Shown here: piece after piece, positions 46,504 to 55,658 of the stretch | Position numbering within the stretch: position 1 is the first letter of the stretch | How the letters are laid out: the number at the start of each line of letters is the position of its first letter | Source of the DNA: Desulfoprunum benzoelyticum | GTDB lineage: Bacteria > Desulfobacterota > Desulfobulbia > Desulfobulbales > Desulfocapsaceae | Direction: 5' to 3' | NCBI RefSeq assembly: GCF_014201505.1 | Contig: NZ_JACHEO010000007.1 | Location: 62,001-126,000 of the forward strand | Length of the DNA stretch: 64,000 nt | Notes under the pieces: model-generated | The model's input: the letters and a program-made list of their open reading frames with translations, nothing else | Databases searched by the model: none | Told to the model about the DNA's origin: nothing | Translations under genes and position numbers: made by a program

Positions 46504-47582
46504 ACAGTTTCCCCGTCACTGTCTTCACTTGTGATCCCGGGCATGACAACGCTCGTCAAGACCCCGGCTATCCGCTCCGCGGGCAGCACATAGTGCGCCG
46601 CATGAAGCTTCACCGCCTCCCCCGGCATGCCGTACACTGCCGAACTCTCCTCGTTCTGGGCGATGGTGACGGCCCCTCTGTCCTTCATCAGCTTCAATTC
46701 CGCCGAGCCATCCTTTCCCATCCCCGTCAACAGGACGCCGACCGCATTTCTGCCGAAGGTCTCCGCAACTGACCGGAAAAGATAGGAGACGGAGGGACGG
46801 AGGCCATTTTCCGGCTGGTCACAGATGCAGCAGATCCTGCCGCTTGCCCCCATTTTCATCTGGTTACCGTCCGGAGCGATATAGACATGGCCGGAGCGTG
46901 TCATACTGCCGTGGAACGGCACATGCACCGGCAGGGAGGATGTCTGGCCCAGCCATTCGGCGAACCCGTGGATGAATCCCTCGGCCATGTGCTGGACAAT
47001 CAGGATGGGCGCGGGAAATTCCTTCGGCAGGGCCGCCAGCAGCTTTTCGATCACCGGCGGACCGCCGGTCGACGCCCCGACCGCCACGACCTTCACCGGC
47101 CAGGGACGGCAGACAGGATTTTCCTCCGCCGTCGTCTGCGGCTGCGGCCGTTTTTGGCCTGTTCTGAACCAGCGCCGAACCACTTTGATTTCCGACATCA
47201 ACTTGACGGTCGCGATCAGATTTCTGGCGTTCCGCTCGTGGTCGGGGTGGCCGATACCCAATGGCTTCTGCAGAACGGTGAGGGCACCGGTCTCTATCGC
47301 CTGGAACGAGGTCTCCAGCTCCCGCATATCGTAACTGGCGGTGACGATGACGATGGGGACGGGAGTGGTTTCCATGATGGTCCGCGATGCCTCAAAGCCG
47401 TCCATCACCGGCATATGGATATCCATGGTGATGAGATCCGGTTTGTCGCGGGCCACGAAATCAACCGCCTCTCTGCCATTGGCGGCCGAGCCGATGACCT
47501 CTATATCGGCATCGGAGTCGAGGATGTGCATCAACAGTTCCCGGGCAACGGGAGAATCGTCGACAACAAGGACCCTGATCAT
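46500..47582 (-). CDS. cheB: CheB chemoreceptor glutamate methylesterase
   Basis: A 360-residue two-domain protein. Residues 1-120 are a REC domain (VVDDSPVARELL; DLITMDIHMPVMDG). Residues 165-350 are the methylesterase with the catalytic serine in VGASTGGPPVIEKLL, the histidine in IVQHMAEGF and the aspartate in GVLLTGMGKDGS. It deamidates and demethylates MCP glutamates when phosphorylated by CheA. It overlaps both cheA and the final regulator by four bases (ATGA), indicating strict co-translation. Confidence 0.95.
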   Translation of the reverse strand: MIRVLVVDDSPVARELLMHILDSDADIEVIGSAANGREAVDFVARDKPDLITMDIHMPVMDGFEASRTIMETTPVPIVIVTASYDMRELETSFQAIETGALTVLQKPLGIGHPDHERNARNLIATVKLMSEIKVVRRWFRTGQKRPQPQTTAEENPVCRPWPVKVVAVGASTGGPPVIEKLLAALPKEFPAPILIVQHMAEGFIHGFAEWLGQTSSLPVHVPFHGSMTRSGHVYIAPDGNQMKMGASGRICCICDQPENGLRPSVSYLFRSVAETFGRNAVGVLLTGMGKDGSAELKLMKDRGAVTIAQNEESSAVYGMPGEAVKLHAAHYVLPAERIAGVLTSVVMPGITSEDSDGETV

Positions 47583-49861
47583 ATCAGTCTCCCGATAACT
47601 TCCAGCAGGTTGCTCTGATCGAAACTGCTCTTGACGATGTAGGCGCTGGCCCCGACATCAATCCCGCGCTCCCGGTCCTCGCGGGACTCAAGCGCGGTCA
47701 CGAGCACGACCGGCAGAGAGGCGAGTTTGTTGTCCGCACGGATCTTCGCGGTCAGGTCGAACCCGTCCATCCTCGGCATCTCCACATCGGAGACGACGAT
47801 ATCGAACTCCCCGCTTCTCAAGGCGGCGATCGCCTCGACCCCGTCGACCACCGCCTGGACTTCATATCCAGCGGCCTCGAGGATGTTTTTCATCAGCATT
47901 CTGGCCGTGATCGAATCCTCCACCACCAGAACGGAGTTGCTTTTCACCGGCGTTTCACCAGGATCGGCCATAAACGACGGCGCCTTTTTCATCGCGGTCT
48001 TCAGGAGGTCGGAAATATTGAGCAGAGGCACCACCCTGCCGTTGCCGAAGACCGTCGCCCCCATGATATTGCGGACCTGGGGAAGCTGCTGGCCGAGCGG
48101 TTTCACCAGCACCTCCTGTTCGCCGAGGATCTCATCGACCATGAACGCCATCCGCTTTTCGGCCGCGCCGACGACCGCCACCTGCATGAACGCCTCATCA
48201 ACCGGCTGCCGGACAACAGCGGTCTTCAGCTCGAGCACATCCCCAAGCCTGACCAGGGCCAGCGGCCGGCCATCGATCACCAGCGTTTCGCGGTTCTCAA
48301 CCGTCTCCACCTCCTCCCATCTGATTCTCGCCACCCGCTCGACATTGGAGGAAGGCAGGACAAACTGCTGCTCCGCGACCCTGACGAGGACGCCCCTGTA
48401 CGTCGCCAGCGAGAGCGGCACGACCAGACGGAAGGTCGTCCCCTCCTCCGGCCCGGCATGAACGGTTACCGTGCCGTTGAGCTTCTCCACCTTCTCCCTG
48501 ACAATGGCCAGCCCCAGCCCCCGCCCGGACAGATCGGTGATCAGGGGGCTCGTCGTCACCCCCGACCGGAACAGCAGCTGCAGCGCCTCCCGGTCGTCGA
48601 GGGCGGCGACCGCATCCGCTGCGATCATCTCCTGTTTGACGGCGGCGGAGACCACGCCGGCGAGATCGATCCCCCTGCCGTCGTCGGCCACCGCAATCTC
48701 GATCTTGCCGTTCCGCGACGCGACCTCTATCCTGACGACGCCGTGGACCGGTTTGTTCTTCTTCTCCCGCTCCGCGGGAGATTCAATGCCATGGACCAGA
48801 CAATTGCGCACCATATGGATGAGCGGGTCCTTGAGTTCCTGCAGGATCCTTCTGTCCACCTTTATCTCTCCGCCTTCGATCGTCACTTCCGCCATTTTCC
48901 CTTCCGTGCGGGCGAGGTCGCGCACCAATCGGGGGAACATCTCGAACAGTGACGAAAAGGGCAGCATCAACGTTTTTTTCATATCGTAGAGCAGCGTATC
49001 GATCAGGGAGGCGGAGGCCCGATGATCGTCTTCAGACGCCCTGACCAGCGCCGTCAGCCTGGCGCCGAATGTGGGGATGAACTGTTCCGTCGATATCTGG
49101 CCGGTACCGGAACCAGTCCGGGGAATGGTAAAGGAAAGGTCTCGCTGCCGCTCTTTTTTCCATGCGTCGAACTGGTGCTGCAGTTCCTGCAATTCCGTCA
49201 TCCGCTGCGTGGCGGCGATCTTGACTGCAACCATCTCCTCCGCCTGGAGCAGAAGGGCGTCGAGGGCGGCTGTGGCAATCCTGACCGTCTCCGCCCCGGC
49301 CGCCGCCGGCCCGCTGCCGGCCCCCTGATCCGGCGGTTCAGCGACATCCGGGCCTGGCGTCGGATGAAGCGGAGCCACCCTCTCCAACTCCACTGATGGC
49401 AGGTCCGCCGATTCGCCCGCAACCGGCTTGCCCGCTTCCGCAACCGCAGCCGATCCCGACCCGGCTGTCAGGCCGTGCAGTTGACGGATGAGATCGTTGA
49501 CAACCGTTCCCGCGGCGACCGGGGCCTCCTTGCCGTCAACCAGCCGGAAGCAGAAATCGATCGTGTGATGGAGCAGGTCGCCTGCCTGCGGCGACAGCAC
49601 CATACGGCCGTTTTTCAACGCCGAAAAAACACTTTCCACCGCCTGGCAGAGAGCAACGATATCAACCAGGTTCACCGATCGAGCCGCACCCTTGAGAGTA
49701 TGGGTTTCCCGGTACATGATCTCGATGCTGCCGGCCTGATCCCTCGATCCGCCTTTCTCTAACCTCGTGAGTTCGATCGATATAACATTGAGATGCTCCC
49801 GGGCTTCAATCCTGAACATGGCAAGTAATCTTTGTAAAAACTCCGCGTCCCTGGTTTCCAT
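47579..49861 (-). CDS. cheA: CheA-type hybrid histidine kinase with C-terminal receiver
   Basis: A 760-residue kinase. The HPt domain has the phospho-histidine His54 in RETHTLKGAARS. A long variable linker is followed by a dimerisation region, the ATP-binding domain (N box MVRNCLVHGIES; G boxes VADDGRGIDL and GRGLGLAIVREKVEKLNG), a CheW-like regulatory domain (450-600) and a C-terminal REC (SVLVVEDSITARMLM; DIVVSDVEMPRMDG). The fused REC is characteristic of WspE-type kinases and can act as a phosphate sink. It lies 39 bases after the MCP gene. Confidence 0.95.
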   Translation of the reverse strand: METRDAEFLQRLLAMFRIEAREHLNVISIELTRLEKGGSRDQAGSIEIMYRETHTLKGAARSVNLVDIVALCQAVESVFSALKNGRMVLSPQAGDLLHHTIDFCFRLVDGKEAPVAAGTVVNDLIRQLHGLTAGSGSAAVAEAGKPVAGESADLPSVELERVAPLHPTPGPDVAEPPDQGAGSGPAAAGAETVRIATAALDALLLQAEEMVAVKIAATQRMTELQELQHQFDAWKKERQRDLSFTIPRTGSGTGQISTEQFIPTFGARLTALVRASEDDHRASASLIDTLLYDMKKTLMLPFSSLFEMFPRLVRDLARTEGKMAEVTIEGGEIKVDRRILQELKDPLIHMVRNCLVHGIESPAEREKKNKPVHGVVRIEVASRNGKIEIAVADDGRGIDLAGVVSAAVKQEMIAADAVAALDDREALQLLFRSGVTTSPLITDLSGRGLGLAIVREKVEKLNGTVTVHAGPEEGTTFRLVVPLSLATYRGVLVRVAEQQFVLPSSNVERVARIRWEEVETVENRETLVIDGRPLALVRLGDVLELKTAVVRQPVDEAFMQVAVVGAAEKRMAFMVDEILGEQEVLVKPLGQQLPQVRNIMGATVFGNGRVVPLLNISDLLKTAMKKAPSFMADPGETPVKSNSVLVVEDSITARMLMKNILEAAGYEVQAVVDGVEAIAALRSGEFDIVVSDVEMPRMDGFDLTAKIRADNKLASLPVVLVTALESREDRERGIDVGASAYIVKSSFDQSNLLEVIGRLI

Positions 49862-49900
49862 GTCAGATCCCTCTCAGTTCCATTCCTCACGCTGCCCGCA

Positions 49901-51769
49901 TCATACTTTGGAGCGTGACACCATCTCCTTGAGTTTTTGTCCGAGTTCGTTCAAGGTATGGGCGGCCTGTTCGGCCTGCTTCGTTCCCAGGACGTTCTGA
50001 TGGGTCGCCTGTTTGATATTTTCCATCGCTATTGCCACCTGTTCCATCCCGGCCAACTGCTGCTGGCTTGACACCGCTATCTGCTCCGCCGCCTGGGCCG
50101 CCCCGCTGATGCTCTCCGCCAGTTTCCTGATCGATTCCCCGGACTCGGAAGCCTGCTTCACCCCTCCTTCCACCGCCTTGCTCACCTGCTCCGCCGCCAG
50201 CACCGACTTGCCGGTCGCCTTCTGGATATCGCCGAGAATTTTCCGCACCTGTTCCGTCGCCTGTTTCGATTGATCCGCCAGGCTCTTGATCTCCTGAGCC
50301 ACCACCGCGAACCCCTTGCCGTGTTCGCCGGCCTTCGAGGCCTCGATCGCCGCATTGACCGCCAGGAGGTTGGACTGCTGCGCAAGGTCGGTGACCACCG
50401 TGATGATCTCACCGATAGCCTGGGTCTGCTCGCTCAGCATAACGACGCTCTCGGCGACGGTCTCCATCAGCTCCTTGATACGGGTGATCCCGTCAATCGT
50501 TTCGGAAACCGTCGACTTGCCCTGCTCGGCCACCAGTGCCGATTTCTGAGCGTTCTCCGAGACCCCCCGCGATTTCTTCGACGACAGCAGCGCCGTCTGT
50601 TTGATCTGTTCGACCGTCGCCGTCGTCTGCGTCACCGATGCCGCCGTCTCCGACATCCCGGCGGCGATCTGGGTCGTCGAGGCCAGGATCTCGCTCGCCG
50701 ACGATGCCAGGACGTTGATGCCGTCGCTGATCTCCTGGGTTATCCGGCGACGAATGGTAACCATATTGGCGAAGGCATTCCGCAGGATGTCGTTGTCCGA
50801 TGCGGGCTTTACCGGTACCGTCAGATCGCCTTCCGCGATCTGTTTGGATACGGTCGCCATCTCCCGGAGATAACCGGTCATATCGGCAAAGGCATTCCCC
50901 AGCACATCCCGGTCGGAAACGGGCCTGACCGTCGCCGTCAGGTCACCTTGGGCGATCTTCCTGGATATCACTGCCATTTCCTGCAGATACCGAACCATCG
51001 TGGCGAATGCCTGCGCCAGATCCCCGACCTCGTCCTGCCTGTCTTTGCTCCGGGTCGCAACCTCGAGATCCCCCGAGGCGATCCGCTGGGCCGCGGTCGT
51101 GATCTCCCGCAGCGGCTGGGCGATGATCCGGCTCAGATACAGGGCGACAACCACACCGAAGACAAAGACGAGGATACTGATGCCGATAAAGATCCGTGAC
51201 AACCGCTCCGCCCGGGCATTGGCCGCCACGACCCGCTCCGTGGCCTGGGCGATGGCGGTGGTTCCCAGATCGACGGCGATTGTCCTCACCCGATTGTACA
51301 GTTTGTCCTGGACCGCGGCATCGAGGCTTTCGGCCTCGCTCGACTTCTCGTCATATATCAAAGAGATCTGCTGCTCCCTCACCCTCCGATACTCTGTCAG
51401 GGCGGCAACCAGTTCGTCGAACTGCCGCAATTCCCGGGGGTGACCCTGCAGTGATGCGGCGACGAGCTTGAGCCCCTCATCCACCTCCCTGGTCCTGGCG
51501 GCGATATCCCGTTCGAGTGCCTGCTGCCGGCCCCTGTCCGGGGTCATCATCATTTCGAGGAGCTGGGCATGGGCCCGATTCTGCGATGACCTCAACTTGA
51601 GCAATTCGATCGAAGGCAGAAAGTCGTCCCGAAACAGTCTTTCCTGCGACTGATGGATAGCGCTAAGACCTATGTAGGCCGCAATGATCAGTACCAGCAT
51701 CAACACGATCATCAGGCCGAAACTGAAAAAAAGTTTTGTCCGCGTTGCCAGATCAACAAACCATTTCAT
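49901..51769 (-). CDS. Methyl-accepting chemotaxis protein with three stacked HAMP units
   Basis: A 622-residue receptor: membrane helix 1 (residues 12-35), a periplasmic four-helix-bundle sensor (36-185), membrane helix 2 (190-212), then three consecutive HAMP-like units, each ending in a GDL motif ([33 protein letters not shown]). The cytoplasmic hairpin contains the canonical tip [27 protein letters not shown]. No C-terminal NWETF-like tether for CheR is seen. It starts with ATG 51769 after GGGAGAAG. It lies 15 bases after cheW2 and is the only receptor in the cluster, so probably the dedicated input of this system. Confidence 0.93.
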   Translation of the reverse strand: MKWFVDLATRTKLFFSFGLMIVLMLVLIIAAYIGLSAIHQSQERLFRDDFLPSIELLKLRSSQNRAHAQLLEMMMTPDRGRQQALERDIAARTREVDEGLKLVAASLQGHPRELRQFDELVAALTEYRRVREQQISLIYDEKSSEAESLDAAVQDKLYNRVRTIAVDLGTTAIAQATERVVAANARAERLSRIFIGISILVFVFGVVVALYLSRIIAQPLREITTAAQRIASGDLEVATRSKDRQDEVGDLAQAFATMVRYLQEMAVISRKIAQGDLTATVRPVSDRDVLGNAFADMTGYLREMATVSKQIAEGDLTVPVKPASDNDILRNAFANMVTIRRRITQEISDGINVLASSASEILASTTQIAAGMSETAASVTQTTATVEQIKQTALLSSKKSRGVSENAQKSALVAEQGKSTVSETIDGITRIKELMETVAESVVMLSEQTQAIGEIITVVTDLAQQSNLLAVNAAIEASKAGEHGKGFAVVAQEIKSLADQSKQATEQVRKILGDIQKATGKSVLAAEQVSKAVEGGVKQASESGESIRKLAESISGAAQAAEQIAVSSQQQLAGMEQVAIAMENIKQATHQNVLGTKQAEQAAHTLNELGQKLKEMVSRSKV

Positions 51770-51784
51770 ATCTTCTCCCTGTGC

Positions 51785-52384
51785 TCATATATCGTGGTGG
51801 ACAATGATTTTTCCGTCGGTCAGAATCCGGGCGGCATGAAGGATCACCAGCCGTTCCCCGGTCACTCCCTGCACAAATTCCTCCCGGATGCCGGTGAGGG
51901 TGGGGAGGGGTGGACCGATGGCGCTGACCGCAATAGTCCGCACCCCGAGAATCGCATCGGCCAGGATGCCGAACTCCATCGTCTCGTTGCCGATGATGAT
52001 GACCTTGTTGAGATCACTGATCCCCTTTGCCGGCAGATCAAAAAATTTCTTGAGGTCGACGACCGATAGGATACGTCCCCGCACATTGATCAGGCCGAGG
52101 ACAAAGGACGGGACCCCGGGCAGGGGGGTGTAGTCGCGGAGCGGATAGACCTCGCGGATGTAATGCGACCCAATGCCGTAGTGCTCGTGCGCCAGCAGGA
52201 ATTCGACGACCTCGATGACCTCGGCGTCACCCTCTTTTTCCACCTTCTGCGCCAGTTGTGCGGCCCTTCGCTGCAATATCCGCCTGCTCTCCTCCGGACC
52301 TGGCGCATATCCGCTGTCAATCGCCACCCCCACCGCCTGAACCTTGCGATGGATCTCGTCCCAGTCAAACCTTCCCGTACCCAT
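51785..52384 (-). CDS. cheW: CheW coupling protein (second copy)
   Basis: A 199-residue CheW. The N-terminal 65-residue helical extension precedes the CheW beta fold with EVVEFLLAHEHYGIGSHYIREVYPLRDYTPLPGVPSFVLGLINVRGRILSVVDLKKFF, the conserved receptor/kinase coupling surface. It bridges the MCP and CheA. The neighbour cheR ends four bases upstream. The system has two CheW proteins, as in Wsp. Confidence 0.92.
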   Translation of the reverse strand: MGTGRFDWDEIHRKVQAVGVAIDSGYAPGPEESRRILQRRAAQLAQKVEKEGDAEVIEVVEFLLAHEHYGIGSHYIREVYPLRDYTPLPGVPSFVLGLINVRGRILSVVDLKKFFDLPAKGISDLNKVIIIGNETMEFGILADAILGVRTIAVSAIGPPLPTLTGIREEFVQGVTGERLVILHAARILTDGKIIVHHDI

Positions 52385-52388
52385 GTAT

Positions 52389-53819
52389 TCACCCCCGACC
52401 TGCAGAACCCTGCATCACCTCAATCAGTTCGATCAATCTACCGGCGCTCATACCCTCGGCCTGCGGCGGCGCCTCGTCGTCGTCCAACGCCTGCAGCAGC
52501 GAACATGCCTTGGCCAGGTGCTTGCCCGCCTCCCTGCGCCGGCCCTGACCCTGCAGCAGATGGCCGAGGGCAAAATGGGCGATCGCAAACTCCTGGTCGA
52601 TATACAGCGCCCGCTGCAGCGCCGCCACAGCCTCGGCCGTCCTCCCCATCTCCTGGAGGATGGTCGCCTGGAGATAGTGCAGCGTCGGATTGAGTTTGTC
52701 GTCCGGGATCACCTCTGCGCATACCGCCAACGCCTCCGCGAGCTTGCCCTGATCGGCCAGCAACCTCGCCTGATCCGGCGTTCTGCCGCCACCGGCGGCG
52801 GGGACCGGGACCCGAGGTTTCTCTGCAGGCCGGACTGCCCGGGCGACCTCGGAGGGTTCCCTGATTGCCCCAGTATCGGCAGGTTTCGGCATTGCCGCTG
52901 CAACAGCCGGCAGGGTCGTCGTCCGGGGGATGATCTCCTCCATCGTCGCCCCTTTGCGGTAGAGCACCGCCCCCGGAAACCGGACCGGATGGAGGTGGGG
53001 CAGCATGACGGCGCTGGGGACCTCGACGGGGCTGACGACGAGCCAGCCGCCATCGACCAGGCAGCGGGAAAGGCTGCGAATCACCGTCTCGGCTTTGTCA
53101 CGCGAAAAATAGATCAGGACGTTGCGACAGAAGATGATATCTATCGCCCTGGCGGCATTGACAATCGCGGGGTACGGATCTTCGGCGAGATTGAGACAGG
53201 AGAAGGTCACCATCCGCTTGATCCGGGGGTCGATCTCAAATTTTTTTTCCCGTTTCTTGAAACAGCCCTCCTTGACCCACCGCGGCGTTTCCCGGAAAGA
53301 CCACTCACCATAAACTCCTGCGGCCGCCTTCTTCAGCGATACAGGGGAGATATCCGTCGCCAGGATGGAAATTTCCCAGTCGTTCAGATCGGGAATCATC
53401 CGGGAGAGGAGGATGGCGAGCGAATACGGCTCCTCACCGGACGAGCAGGCGGCGCTCCAGATCCTGAGGTGCTGATCCCGGCCCCGGCGCGAGTCGATGA
53501 TGGCGGGCAGCACCTGGGTTTCGAGGATGTCGAAAACCCGGCGATCCCGGAAAAAATAGGTTTCACCGACAGTGAGATGGCTGGCCAGGGTTTCGATCTG
53601 ACGATGCGACAGGGCCGTGGCAAGCAGCCATTCGATGCACGAGTCGATGGTAGCGAAGCCGAACTCGCTTGCGGCAGAGCTGATCGCCCGTTCCAGATCA
53701 CCCAGGCGTTCGGGGGGGAAATGCAGACCGAGGCGGGTTTCAACAAAGTCGCTGAGTCGTGCCAGCAGAGCGGGCCGGGATTCTGCCGCCCCGGTTGGGT
53801 GAGAGCTCAGGCTACGCAC
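52389..53819 (-). CDS. cheR: CheR-type MCP methyltransferase with C-terminal TPR (WspC-like)
   Basis: A 476-residue protein. The CheR N-terminal helices are followed by the SAM-dependent methyltransferase with VGETYFFRDRRVFDIL, the SAM-binding LRIWSAACSSGEEPYSLAI, ISILATDIS, and IDIIFCRNVLIYFS. A Pro/Ala-rich linker (about 300-355) joins TPR-like helices (360-465, LHYLQATILQEMGRTAEAV and AIAHFALGHLLQGQGRRREAG). The frame opens at 54077, but its beginning overlaps cheW; the GTG at 53819, right after the cheW stop, gives the natural start although it lacks a clear ribosome site. TPR-CheR proteins are typical of Wsp-like systems. Confidence 0.85.
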   Translation of the reverse strand: MRSLSSHPTGAAESRPALLARLSDFVETRLGLHFPPERLGDLERAISSAASEFGFATIDSCIEWLLATALSHRQIETLASHLTVGETYFFRDRRVFDILETQVLPAIIDSRRGRDQHLRIWSAACSSGEEPYSLAILLSRMIPDLNDWEISILATDISPVSLKKAAAGVYGEWSFRETPRWVKEGCFKKREKKFEIDPRIKRMVTFSCLNLAEDPYPAIVNAARAIDIIFCRNVLIYFSRDKAETVIRSLSRCLVDGGWLVVSPVEVPSAVMLPHLHPVRFPGAVLYRKGATMEEIIPRTTTLPAVAAAMPKPADTGAIREPSEVARAVRPAEKPRVPVPAAGGGRTPDQARLLADQGKLAEALAVCAEVIPDDKLNPTLHYLQATILQEMGRTAEAVAALQRALYIDQEFAIAHFALGHLLQGQGRRREAGKHLAKACSLLQALDDDEAPPQAEGMSAGRLIELIEVMQGSAGRG

Positions 53820-53823
53820 ACGC

Positions 53824-54309
53824 TTATGCTTCCTGGTCGTCGGGCATCGGCAGGCCCGCCGCCAGCAGCTGCTCGATCTCATCATCCTCCGCCGAAGAGA
53901 GGAAACGCTCGAGATCGTAGATATAGACAATCCCCGCCCCGATCCCGGTGACCCCATGCAGATATTCAATGCCGGGATACACCTGATCCGGCGGGACCAT
54001 ATCCTCCCCGCTGAATTCCGCCACTCCGAGAACGTCATCAACGACCAGGACGACCGGCCGGCTCGCCGTGCGGGCAATGATCATCCGATGCTCCGGCACC
54101 GTCGCGATCACGGGCAGACGGAACAACCGGCGGATATCCAGCACCGGCAGAATCCGGCCGTGGACGTTCACCAGGCCGAGCACGATCGGGGGGGCCTGCG
54201 GCACGGGGCTGATTGCCACGGCCGGGACGACCCGGTCGATTCTCGTGACCTCCAGCGCACATTGCAGACCGGCCAGAGCGAACACCAGCAGCGTTTCCAC
54301 CCCGCTCAT
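53824..54309 (-). CDS. cheW: CheW coupling protein (first copy, operon start)
   Basis: A 161-residue CheW-fold protein. It has LLVFALAGLQCALEVTRIDRVV, the conserved loop LGLVNVHGRILPVLDIRRLF, and the C-terminal IEYLHGVTGIGAGIVYIYDLERFL with the usual VTGI region. The open frame continues up to 54621, but the upstream residues are low-complexity and arginine-rich; ATG 54309 is the sensible start. It is the first gene of the operon and the functional counterpart of one of the two CheW proteins of Wsp. Confidence 0.88.
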   Translation of the reverse strand: MSGVETLLVFALAGLQCALEVTRIDRVVPAVAISPVPQAPPIVLGLVNVHGRILPVLDIRRLFRLPVIATVPEHRMIIARTASRPVVLVVDDVLGVAEFSGEDMVPPDQVYPGIEYLHGVTGIGAGIVYIYDLERFLSSAEDDEIEQLLAAGLPMPDDQEA

Positions 54310-54752
54310 GCCGTCCCGCCCGGCTGCCCGGCCAGCCCCTCGCCGGCAATGGACCACAGGAGCCTGCTCACCTGTTTCATGCTTGACACCCGTACCACTC
54401 CACCCCATTGGCGTTTGACAGGAGATGGGGAGAAAAATAGTCATTCGATCCCGATCCCGGACCGTCACCGGCGGCGGCCGTCCGCCCGGACCGGAAGCCG
54501 CCCCCCGGCGGGGAAGGCGGCGACAACAGCATAGCACATATATGTCCAGATATGACGGGAAAAATAAAGACAAATCCGAAGCATCGGGAATTTCACCCCT
54601 GCGGCCACGGGAGCGCAGCACTGCCGTCGCCCCGCGAGTGCCGAAAATCTATGCTACGAAGACAATGGCCCGTCCGCAAACGATATTTTCCCCGCACCCA
54701 ACCCGGGTCGGCATTTCCGGCCGCAGGGGAGATGAGGTTTTCGTCTTTTGGC
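54310..54752. other. Intergenic region upstream of the chemosensory operon
   Basis: About 440 bases between the cheW start (minus) and the stop of the TauE/SafE gene (minus). It should hold the chemosensory promoter, but no convincing sigma-70 or sigma-54 pair was seen. An AT-rich patch at 54530-54570 (containing CACATATATGTCC) is the most promoter-like part. No gene or repeat is supported. Confidence 0.4.
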
Positions 54753-55541
54753 TCAGATGATCCCTGATCCGAGGGCAAAGGCGATGCCCAACAGGAGCAG
54801 ACCGGTCACAGTCTGGACGGTCTTCATCGTGATTTTGTGGAGGAAGCGCTTGCCGATCACCACCCCGGCAAAGGCGGCGAGAGCCCCGGCAACGACCAGC
54901 CGCCATTGGCCGGCAGCGAACAGACCGGATGCGCCGACGGTCAGGAACAGGGTGAGGTAGGTCGTGATTCTGGCCACATCGACCATACAGCCGATAACGG
55001 CATTGGTGCCGACAAAGGCCTCGGTCGAGATCCCGACCTTGACCAGAAACGCCGACCGCAGCGCCCCCTGGTGGCCGGAAAACCCGCCGAAAAAGCCCGA
55101 GAGAATTCCCCCCAGAAACAGATACTTGCGATCGAATTGAAGCGATTTCAGCCTGGGCAGGAGTTCGAACAGGGCGAAAACGAACATCAGCACCGCCATG
55201 ACGAGTTTGATCGGGGTGATGACGGCTGTTCTCGTGCCGACGGCATATCTGGCGATCTCGCCGAAATGGGCCACGTAGCCGAGAGCTGCGGCCCCGGCCA
55301 GGGCGGCGACGACCGCCGGCAGGCCGAATCGCCAGACGATCGCGAAATCGGCATTCTTGCCGACCATGGCGATCTTGAAGATATTGTTTGCCCCATGGAC
55401 GATGGCGGTCGCGGCGACGGCGACCTCCAGCGGGAAAAACAGGGCAAAGACCGGCAGGAGCAACGTGCCCAGCCCGAATCCCGAGTACAATGTCAGGCCC
55501 GAGGTCAACAGGGCGGCCGTACAAACGACGAAATACGACAT
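54753..55541 (-). CDS. TauE/SafE (TSUP) family anion exporter
   Basis: A 262-residue protein with about eight membrane helices in two repeats, of the TSUP family. Key stretches are SGFGLGTLLLPVFALFFPLEVAVAATAIVHGANN in the first repeat and FLGGILSGFFGGFSGHQGALRSAFLVKVGISTEAFVGTNAVIGC in the second. TSUP members move sulfite, sulfoacetate or related organosulfur anions, but the substrate cannot be read from sequence. It lies downstream of phoR on the same strand (117-base gap), probably as a separate transcript. Confidence 0.86.
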   Translation of the reverse strand: MSYFVVCTAALLTSGLTLYSGFGLGTLLLPVFALFFPLEVAVAATAIVHGANNIFKIAMVGKNADFAIVWRFGLPAVVAALAGAAALGYVAHFGEIARYAVGTRTAVITPIKLVMAVLMFVFALFELLPRLKSLQFDRKYLFLGGILSGFFGGFSGHQGALRSAFLVKVGISTEAFVGTNAVIGCMVDVARITTYLTLFLTVGASGLFAAGQWRLVVAGALAAFAGVVIGKRFLHKITMKTVQTVTGLLLLGIAFALGSGII

Positions 55542-55658
55542 AATAGCCTCTTGTTCTCAATATTTATTTCAGCTGTCCGGTCGCGCCGGCCGGGAGAGGG
55601 GTACCGGTCGCGGCCGCAAGCTCTCCGAGCTGGCGCATCGCCGTTCCGCGCCCGGGGC

